NCBI RefSeq assembly: GCF_010668805.1
Contig: NZ_WUFT01000004.1
Coordinates: 124,001-188,000 of the forward strand
DNA from: Rhizobium phaseoli
GTDB lineage: Bacteria > Pseudomonadota > Alphaproteobacteria > Rhizobiales > Rhizobiaceae
Length of the DNA stretch: 64,000 nucleotides
Direction: 5' to 3'
The translations under genes and the position numbers were made by a program. Positions 58,696-64,000 of the stretch are shown here, in pieces. The notes beneath the pieces are model-generated. The model ran no database searches. It was not told the DNA's origin and saw nothing but the letters and a program-made list of their open reading frames with translations. Within the stretch, counting starts at the first letter, position 1. Each line of letters opens with the position of its first letter.

Positions 58696-59739
58696 ATGAA
58701 CATTAAGAGCCTTCTTCTCGGCTCCGCTGCTGCACTTGCAGTAGTATCCGGCGCTCAGGCCGCTGACGCTATCGTTGCTGCCGAGCCGGAACCGGTTGAA
58801 TACGTTCGCGTCTGCGACGCTTACGGCACCGGCTACTTCTATATCCCGGGCACCGAAACTTGCCTCAAGATCAACGGCTACATCCGTTTCCAGGTTGACG
58901 TTGCTCCGAACGCCAGCTCGATCGGCGCCAGCGGCGGCGGTTCCGTCGCCAACGATTCGGATTGGGACGCCCGTACGCGTGGCCAGGTTCAGTTCACCGC
59001 CAAGAGCGACACCGAATACGGTCCGCTGACCGGCGTCATCGTCATGCAGTTCAATGCTGACAACGCAACGGCTCAGAAGGCCCAGCTCGACTCCGCTTAC
59101 ATCGACATCGCTGGCTTCCGCGCTGGTCTCTTCTACTCGTGGTGGGATGACGGCCTCTCGGGCGAAACCGACGATATCGGCTCGCCGGTAACGCTGCATA
59201 ACTCCATCCGTTATCAGTACGAAACCGATGCCTTCTACGCAGGCGTCAGCGTCGACGAGCTGGAAGACAGCCCGTTCTATGATGGCGAAACCGCCAACAA
59301 CGTCGGCGTTGCCGTCGGTCTCGGCGGCAAGGCTGGTGCATTCAGCTACCAGATCACTGCTGGCTACGACACCGACGACGAAGAAGGCGCCGTTCGCGCC
59401 ATGGGTACGGTTGCTGTCGGTCCGGGCACGCTCGGCCTCGCAGTTGTCTACTCCACCAACCCGAACGCCTATTACAACAAGGCTGAATGGGCGATCGCTG
59501 CCGAATACGCCATCAAGGCGACCGACAAGCTCAAGATCACCCCGGCTGTCCAGTACTACGACAACTACGGTATCACTGCTGGCGAGTTCAACGACGACGT
59601 CAGCGCCTGGAAGGCCGGCGTCACGATCGACTATCAGATCGTCGACAATCTCGCAGCCAAGGTCTCGGTTCAGTACCTCGATGCCGACAATGCTGACGAC
59701 GTAACCTCGGGCTTCTTCCGCCTGCAGCGCGCGTTCTAA
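58696..59739 (+). CDS. ropA: Outer-membrane porin RopA/Omp2 family
   Basis: 347 residues. Signal MNIKSLLLGSAAALAVVSGA, mature from AADAIV. Porin barrel of the alphaproteobacterial Omp2/RopA type: VRVCDAYGTGYFYIPGTETC, LKINGYIRFQVDV with the VCDAYG..Y..IPG..TC.KI.GY.R signature, AQLDSAYIDIAGFRAGLFYS and a C-terminal aromatic F (FRLQRAF). Forms general diffusion pores and is an abundant surface antigen. Codon usage is strongly biased to a few preferred codons, as in highly expressed genes. Confidence 0.95.
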   Translation: MNIKSLLLGSAAALAVVSGAQAADAIVAAEPEPVEYVRVCDAYGTGYFYIPGTETCLKINGYIRFQVDVAPNASSIGASGGGSVANDSDWDARTRGQVQFTAKSDTEYGPLTGVIVMQFNADNATAQKAQLDSAYIDIAGFRAGLFYSWWDDGLSGETDDIGSPVTLHNSIRYQYETDAFYAGVSVDELEDSPFYDGETANNVGVAVGLGGKAGAFSYQITAGYDTDDEEGAVRAMGTVAVGPGTLGLAVVYSTNPNAYYNKAEWAIAAEYAIKATDKLKITPAVQYYDNYGITAGEFNDDVSAWKAGVTIDYQIVDNLAAKVSVQYLDADNADDVTSGFFRLQRAF

Positions 59740-59746
59740 TAAAAGG

Positions 59747-59803
59747 CTGCAGCACTTCAAAGTGCTGCAGCGTCCTTTGCGCGTCTTAAAAGACGCGCAA
59801 AGG
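59747..59803 (+). terminator. Double-hairpin 3' end after ropA
   Basis: Hairpin 1 CTGCAGCACT (59747-59756) / AGTGCTGCAG (59761-59770); hairpin 2 CCTTTGCGCGTCT (59774-59786) / AGACGCGCAAAGG (59791-59803), 13 bp perfect. Neither has a long U-run; they may mostly protect the mRNA end. Confidence 0.75.
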
Positions 59804-60151
59804 CACTGTAAACCGGCAGCTAGAAATTCCTGATCTGACTGACCTCCGATCGGGAAAGAATGGGCCTGGACTTCCCTGCCTGGGCCCATTCCCCTTGACC
59901 AGAAGTGCGTCCAATACGGCAGGCGCTCGATGAGCGCCTTGCCACCGTCGTGTCACATCGGTCCTTTGTCGATGTCTCACCACCAATCCCCGTTGCTTGA
60001 CCTTGTAATCGATCGCCGGCAGGCCCGGCGCCCGACGGTATCTTTATGCCGCAGGGACAATGGAACCAAATTCGGACACAGAGCCATGCCATGGCGAATC
60101 GAGGCTGAGAGGCGTGATTCGCCTCGCCGGGACATGGGGTTTGAGATCGAA
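59804..60151. other. 348-bp gap with one long hairpin, no gene found
   Basis: GAATGGGCC (59858-59866) pairs with GGCCCATTC (59883-59891). The frame upstream of 60152 is open from 59930 but lacks coding character. No other feature seen. Confidence 0.5.
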
Positions 60152-60643
60152 ATGAAGTTATCTGCGTTTGTTGCCGCCGCCATTTTTTCCGCCGCCCTGG
60201 CCTTGCCGGCGTCTGCCGCGCAAGCTCCTGTGGAGACGTTTCCGGGCGCTCCCGGCGTCATTACGCTTTCCGGCAAATGCGCCAAGCTTGTTGTCGCCAA
60301 GTTCGATGCCACCAAGGGCTGCAAGAACGAGCTTGCCAGCGTCACCCTCGCCAATGGCGTGGTGACCTTCATCTTCACGTCGGATGGCAAGGCGCTTGGG
60401 TTCCAGGGCGATGGCAGCGGCATCAAGCCCGCTTCCAACGGGAATGCCCGCCTGCCGCTCAGCCTCGTCACCACGGGTGTCGGTAACAAGATGACCGGCG
60501 AGGTCAAGGTCGCCGGCTTCTGCACCTTCGGCAATCCCTATGCCGGCAAGCCGATCGCGATCGAATGCACTGCCGAAAGCAAGGATTCCTCGTTTACCGG
60601 CAGCTTCCGCACCGGCGGCAAGCTGGTGAAAAAGGGAAAGTAG
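60152..60643 (+). CDS. Exported hypothetical protein
   Basis: 163 residues from ATG 60152, chosen because it starts a clean signal peptide (MKLSAFVAAAIFSAALALPA, cleavage near SAAQ). The mature part is about 140 residues with four Cys (GKCAKLVV, GCKNEL, GFCTFGNP, IECTAESK), probably two disulfides, and alternating beta-type sequence such as VTLANGVVTFIFTSDGKALG. Not recognised; periplasmic. Confidence 0.75.
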   Translation: MKLSAFVAAAIFSAALALPASAAQAPVETFPGAPGVITLSGKCAKLVVAKFDATKGCKNELASVTLANGVVTFIFTSDGKALGFQGDGSGIKPASNGNARLPLSLVTTGVGNKMTGEVKVAGFCTFGNPYAGKPIAIECTAESKDSSFTGSFRTGGKLVKKGK

Positions 60644-60766
60644 AGCAATTCCAGCAAAAGTGCGCGGCGGTTTTGCGTTCGGGACTACGTGAAAACCCGA
60701 GATTGCGTGAAAACAAAGAGACAGAACGTTTCCGTGATTCGAAGAAAAACGGAAACGCTCTGGCCG
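60642..60766. repeat. Second-family rhizobial intergenic repeat (AGAGCAATTCCA type)
   Basis: Starts AGAGCAATTCCAGCAAAAGT, contains GTGAAAACAAAGAGACAGAAC, and ends with hairpin AACGTTTCCGT / ACGGAAACGCT. Known as a common Rhizobium intergenic repeat pattern; a degenerate form is at 1389-1490. Confidence 0.65.
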
Positions 60767-61492
60767 TCAGGCACACCAGGCGCCGCCGGCAGTTCCCGGC
60801 TTGCGCGCCAGCCCTTCATTGATCAACTGCGCGCCGAAAGAGCGTCCGTCGCGCGAGACGACGCGCGGCGTGCCTGAGGGCTCGGCTTTGCCCGCGGCAT
60901 TCATGGTGAAGGGACCGGCGTTCAAAAGCGCCAGCAGCCGCGACTTGGCGGCAAAGGCCACCCTGCGTTCGCCATCGCACCGCGCCTGATCGACGACAGG
61001 GCTTGCCATATCGGCGATCACGATCTTCTCACCCTTGTACCAGAAGACGCCGCCATCGCCGACGCAGTTGATATGGGCGCCCTGCCCGCAATAGCCGAAG
61101 GCGATCGTCCCGGTTTCCGGAATGGCAGGGGTAAGCGGGGCCGGCACCGCCTTGACCGGCTGGATGGCCGGCGTCGGGATCGGCGCCGGCGGCAGCTGCT
61201 GCGATTGTGGCGTCGGCGGTACGGCTTTCGGCGTGGGTGTGGCAAGCGCAACCTGCTTTGGCGGCACGTCCTTCCCGACGGCGGGTTTCGGCTCCGCCGC
61301 TTCCCGCGTGATCGCAGCTGATTGCCGTGCAAGCATCGGCTGAATGCTCTTCCAATGGTCGTGGGCGACAATGCCGCCGATCGCGGCGATGCCGATCACC
61401 GCCCAGGGCAACAATCCGCCACCGCTGCTGCGCGCTTTGCTCTTTCCCCTCGCCGGCGCCCTGCGGCGGCCGCGTGTCGCTGTCTTGGCCAT
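60767..61492 (-). CDS. Membrane-anchored thermonuclease-like (SNase-fold) protein
   Basis: 241 residues from ATG 61492 (MAKTATRGRRRAPARGKSKA). A very basic N-terminus, one membrane helix (LLPWAVIGIAAIGGIVAHD), a Pro/Ala-rich periplasmic linker, and a C-terminal SNase-like domain: INCVGDGGVFWYKGEKIVIA, ADMASPVVDQARCDGERRVA, and FGAQLINEGLARKPG. In true nucleases the catalytic residues are Asp, Arg, Glu, Arg; here the RLxGIDxPE pattern is replaced by VIADMASPV, so activity is doubtful. Confidence 0.78.
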   Translation of the reverse strand: MAKTATRGRRRAPARGKSKARSSGGGLLPWAVIGIAAIGGIVAHDHWKSIQPMLARQSAAITREAAEPKPAVGKDVPPKQVALATPTPKAVPPTPQSQQLPPAPIPTPAIQPVKAVPAPLTPAIPETGTIAFGYCGQGAHINCVGDGGVFWYKGEKIVIADMASPVVDQARCDGERRVAFAAKSRLLALLNAGPFTMNAAGKAEPSGTPRVVSRDGRSFGAQLINEGLARKPGTAGGAWCA

Positions 61493-61831
61493 CTGTCCGA
61501 TTCCCGTGAGGCCGGGATTATCGCCGCCCAATCCTTTCGGAAAGGTTGGCGCGGCGACAGGATGATGCCTGATCGGCCGATCTCTAGCTCGAATGATCCA
61601 TAGCCGCTGGGCTGTGTTGGAGAAGCCTGTTGAGAACTGAAACGCCTGAGGGGAAAAAGTCGAACAAATCTAGCGTTCATTCGTTAGCCAGCGAAAAATT
61701 TCGGATGTTGTGAGGAAAAGAACGGTTCGGCTGCAATTCCGCCGGGCATATCGATCGGAATAAGGACCGAGAGAAAGCGAGACGCGCCCGGCATCATGCC
61801 GGGCGCCAGTATCTCCGTAACTGTGTGTCGC
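61493..61831. other. 339-bp gap, no gene found
   Basis: No supported reading frame or clear repeat between the SNase-like gene start and the small gene ending at 61832. It holds the promoter of the SNase-like gene by position. Confidence 0.5.
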
Positions 61832-62011
61832 TCATTCGCAGCGGGCAGCTGAAGGACCGTTTTTCTCAATCGGTGCCGTTCCGCCGATAGACGCGGCCAG
61901 TAGCTTTTGGCGTTTGCCGATATTGATGCGCTCGTCCGCCGCCTCGCGTACGGCCTGCCATTCATTCTCGTGCCGGATGAAGATCTCGCGGGGCACAAAG
62001 TTGATCGTCAT
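61832..62011 (-). CDS. Small hypothetical protein, 59 aa
   Basis: Start ATG 62011, with CAGGGTGAGAAC as ribosome site. Reads MTINFVPREIFIRHENEWQA and ends EKNGPSAARCE; hydrophilic, no membrane helix. Not recognised. It is on the same strand as the next small gene, 61 nt downstream of it, and may be cotranscribed. Confidence 0.6.
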   Translation of the reverse strand: MTINFVPREIFIRHENEWQAVREAADERINIGKRQKLLAASIGGTAPIEKNGPSAARCE

Positions 62012-62072
62012 ATTGTTCTCACCCTGTTTCAAATCTGCCGTTAGTGCGCAAAAGAGCCTTCCGGAATGCCGG

Positions 62073-62318
62073 TCACGTCTTGGTCTCCGCATTGCCCTTG
62101 ATCTCGGGGCCTTTGATGTCGGGACCACCCTTGGAAAGATCCGCACCGGTAACATGGGCCGGCACGTGAATGTCGTGATAGACGCCGGGCGTCAGCGTCA
62201 GATCGACCTGATGCGGCGGCAACACCTGTGCCTTCTGCATGCGGTTCGGCTTTGCCCGCTTCATGCGGTCGGCAGCCTCTGCGCGTTTGTCGGGGACATG
62301 GGTCGAAGTGTGCATCAT
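62073..62318 (-). CDS. Small hypothetical protein, 81 aa
   Basis: Begins MMHTSTHVPDKRAEAADRMK and ends EIKGNAETKT; a strong AAAAGGAGG precedes the start. Basic and Pro-rich (LTPGVYHDIHVPAHV), with no recognised domain. First of two small genes transcribed away from the DUF475 gene. Confidence 0.65.
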   Translation of the reverse strand: MMHTSTHVPDKRAEAADRMKRAKPNRMQKAQVLPPHQVDLTLTPGVYHDIHVPAHVTGADLSKGGPDIKGPEIKGNAETKT

Positions 62319-62669
62319 CGGCCTCCTTTTAAGCTCAACCGGTGGCTAACGGGCGGGCATCGGGATGGTTCCCAAAAAACACGTGAAATCCATACGGCGA
62401 CCGGTCTTGACAGGCCGAGGAAGTTCATTACCTAGGGCCTATCCCGCAGCCTTCCAGACATCGGCCGACGGGAAACTTTGGTGCCGGGCCCCTCTGGCGA
62501 GAGTTTTTAACGGCGCTCTCGTGATGTCGGTACCGCCTGCAGCTTAGCCGGCGGATGTTTCATCGATGAACAAGCTCACCATGCCTGACCCGCATGCCCG
62601 TTGTGGCATGCCTCCTCTTTCCAATATAGCCACCCTTTCCAACGCGATTTGCGGCCGCGAGGTGCGGCC
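62319..62669. other. 351-bp divergent region with possible structured leader for the DUF475 gene
   Basis: Contains CGAGAG (62499-62504) / CTCTCG (62516-62521) and CCGCC (62533-62537) / GGCGG (62550-62554). I cannot match the yybP-ykoY (Mn) riboswitch core, which would be expected for this gene family, but the length and hairpins leave a leader RNA possible. Confidence 0.4.
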
Positions 62670-63761
62670 ATGATCCAGTCCGTGACCCACAAATCCTCGC
62701 TCAGCTATTTCCGCTGGGCCTTCATCGTCACCGCTCTCGGCCTCGTTCTCGGCGCCGTGCTCGGCTGGCAGACGACCGGCACGATCGGCGGTATGGCGAC
62801 CGTCTTCTTTGTCTGTACCGTGCTTGCGGTCCTTGAGATCTCGCTGTCCTTCGACAATGCCATCGTTAATGCCAACAAGCTGAAGGAGATGACGCCGGTC
62901 TGGCAGAAGCGCTTCCTCACCTGGGGCATCATCATTGCCGTCTTCGGCATGCGCATCGTCTTTCCGCTGGCAATTGTCGCGATCGCCGCACAGATCGGCC
63001 CTTGGGATGCTCTCGTGCTAGCCGCCCGCGAGCCTGCCGAATACGCCCGCATCATGAATGACGCGCATCTGCCGATCGCAGCCTTCGGCGGCACCTTCCT
63101 GATGATGGTCGGCCTCAACTACTTCTTCGACCACAAGAAGGAGATCCACTGGCTTCCGGGCCTGGAAAGGATGATGGCCCGCTCGGCGACCATCAAGGGC
63201 ATCGAGATCGCCTTCGTGCTGACGCTGATGCTCGTTTTCTCCTGGCTGATCGGCGGCGAGGACGCCACCGTCTTCGTCCATTGCGCCATCTATGGCCTGC
63301 TCACCTTCCTCGCGGTCGAAGTGGTCGGCGGGCTGCTTGATGCCTCGCAGCAGACAATGAGCGCTGCCGCCAAGGGCGGCCTCGGCGCGTTCATCTATCT
63401 GGAGGTGCTGGATGCCAGCTTCTCCTTCGACGGCGTCATCGGCGCCTTCGCTTTGACGCAGAACCTCTTCGTCATCGCGATCGGCCTCGGCATCGGCGCC
63501 ATGTATGTGCGATCGATGACGATCATGCTGGTGGAGAAGGGAACGCTTGCCGAATACCGCTATCTCGAACATGGCGCTTTTTACGCCATCCTGATCCTCG
63601 CGGTGATCATGTATGCACAGACCTTGGTGCACATCCCCGAGGTGATCACCGGTCTCGGCGGCGCAGCCCTCATCGGCCTGTCGCTCTGGTCGTCCATCCG
63701 CCACAACAAGCGTGAGCGGCTAGAGGGTCACACCGCCAAGCAAGAAGAGCTTCACGCCTGA
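62670..63761 (+). CDS. DUF475 (TerC/YkoY-like) integral membrane protein
   Basis: 363 residues from ATG 62670 (MIQSVTHKSSLSYFRWAFIV). About nine membrane segments. TerC-superfamily acidic motifs in both halves: LEISLSFDNAIVNANKLKEM and YLEVLDASFSFDGVIGAFAL, plus VTALGLVLGAVLGW and YNYFFDHKKEIHWLPGLERM-like NYFFDHKKEIHWLPG. Relatives are linked to metal-ion (Mn or Ca) homeostasis or tellurite resistance. Function inferred from the superfamily. Confidence 0.9.
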   Translation: MIQSVTHKSSLSYFRWAFIVTALGLVLGAVLGWQTTGTIGGMATVFFVCTVLAVLEISLSFDNAIVNANKLKEMTPVWQKRFLTWGIIIAVFGMRIVFPLAIVAIAAQIGPWDALVLAAREPAEYARIMNDAHLPIAAFGGTFLMMVGLNYFFDHKKEIHWLPGLERMMARSATIKGIEIAFVLTLMLVFSWLIGGEDATVFVHCAIYGLLTFLAVEVVGGLLDASQQTMSAAAKGGLGAFIYLEVLDASFSFDGVIGAFALTQNLFVIAIGLGIGAMYVRSMTIMLVEKGTLAEYRYLEHGAFYAILILAVIMYAQTLVHIPEVITGLGGAALIGLSLWSSIRHNKRERLEGHTAKQEELHA

Positions 63762-63769
63762 CGATTACA

Positions 63770-63814
63770 ATGCATGTCGCTTGGAAGTGTGCAGCCGTCC
63801 CGGGCGACATGCAT
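63770..63814. repeat. RIME-type repeat, single-hairpin copy C
   Basis: ATGCATGTCG (63770-63779) / CGACATGCAT (63805-63814). The second palindrome of copies A and B is missing, so it is a solo half. Confidence 0.8.
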
Positions 63815-63844
63815 AAACAAGACATCCCCATTGGACAAAAATAA

Positions 63845-63875
63845 AGCCCGCGACCAACCGGTTGCGGGCTATTTC
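63845..63875. terminator. Terminator between convergent genes
   Basis: AGCCCGC (63845-63851) / GCGGGCT (63864-63870). On the minus strand the 3' flank is TTTAT; the inner AACCGGTT is itself palindromic. Confidence 0.7.
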
Positions 63876-63897
63876 ATGCATGCATGCCTTGAAGGTT

Positions 63898-64000
63898 TTA
63901 GCGGATGACCTGACCAAAGGAGACCGGGTCGATGCCGAGTTCCCTCAGATCGCGGGCACGCGGACGGCGGCCTGCTTCAACAGCGGCGCTGACGGCGTTT
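63898..64000 (-). CDS. C-terminus of an unrecognised protein, continues beyond window
   Basis: Minus-strand frame open from the window end to TAA at 63898-63900, coding NAVSAAVEAGRRPRARDLRE and LGIDPVSFGQVIR. Only 33 codons are visible. The terminator-like hairpin just after the stop supports a real gene end. Product not recognised. Confidence 0.6.
   Translation of the reverse strand, partial: NAVSAAVEAGRRPRARDLRELGIDPVSFGQVIR

Noticed and set aside
62319-62669. yybP-ykoY manganese riboswitch upstream of the DUF475 gene
   Set aside because: The conserved core of that riboswitch is not present in the leader.

Overview
This is a GC-rich, densely packed alphaproteobacterial chromosome segment, most likely from the Rhizobium etli / R. 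leguminosarum group. The reasons are a RopA/Omp2-type porin, an Omp10-like lipoprotein, homospermidine synthase, a CpdR-type receiver protein, a GapR (DUF2312) protein, an alpha-r8/MmgR-like sRNA in the interval between a hisN-type phosphatase and an N-formylglutamate amidohydrolase, a ROSE-like heat-shock leader, and several copies of the rhizobial intergenic palindromic repeats known as RIMEs. Nearly all genes look like core chromosomal genes. I see no intact transposase, prophage, CRISPR array or integrative element.

Layout. 1-5 kb: end of a chemoreceptor-like gene, a Sel1-repeat protein paired with a divergent ThiE-like protein, a TauE/SafE permease, an ArsR regulator and a small DUF465 protein. 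5-7.2 kb: DUF465-purE-purK operon, then a C-minus rpmJ. 7.2-12 kb: a TPR protein, an alpha/beta hydrolase, gamma-glutamyltransferase and a threonine dehydratase-like enzyme. 12-16.2 kb: a PhyH oxygenase, then a LysR regulator divergent from a tightly coupled tautomerase-cupin-DUF4865 operon, and a LysE exporter. 16.2-20.3 kb: DUF1036-pyk, an N-formylglutamate amidohydrolase, DUF1244, gapR and repeats. 20.3-26 kb: a DUF882 envelope protein, an orphan NtrC-type regulator and an M3 peptidase. 26-30.6 kb: pabB-pabC-yciI(frameshifted), hss, omp10 and a second apparently frameshifted small gene. 30.8-36.6 kb: a periplasmic 5'-nucleotidase/LysM fusion, hemH, an SPFH/NfeD pair and kdsD. 36.7-42.8 kb: envelope genes (outer-membrane barrel, galU, lytic transglycosylase, SGNH hydrolase). 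43-50 kb: gltBD. 50-57.6 kb: threonine aldolase, LysR plus SBF transporter, hsp20 with a heat-shock promoter and leader, a lysophospholipase-like hydrolase, hisN, the sRNA, a second N-formylglutamate amidohydrolase and cpdR. 57.7-64 kb: tRNA-Val(GAC), porin ropA, small secreted or anchored proteins and a DUF475/TerC-like membrane protein.

Functional themes are central nitrogen and carbon metabolism (gltBD, purEK, pyk, pabBC, two formylglutamate amidohydrolases), envelope building (kdsD, galU, transglycosylase, porin) and regulation (two LysR regulators with divergent partners, an orphan sigma-54 activator, CpdR, GapR, an MmgR-like sRNA).

The most unusual points are: a 47-bp, nearly perfect palindrome with IS3-like ends and a 3-bp target duplication inside the loop of the pyk terminator; the uncharacterised LysR/tautomerase/cupin/DUF4865 cassette; a ROSE-like thermometer under a sigma-32-like promoter; a strong hairpin between gltB and gltD; paired palindromic operator candidates upstream of gltB/ltaE; and two single-base frameshifts about 2.4 kb apart.
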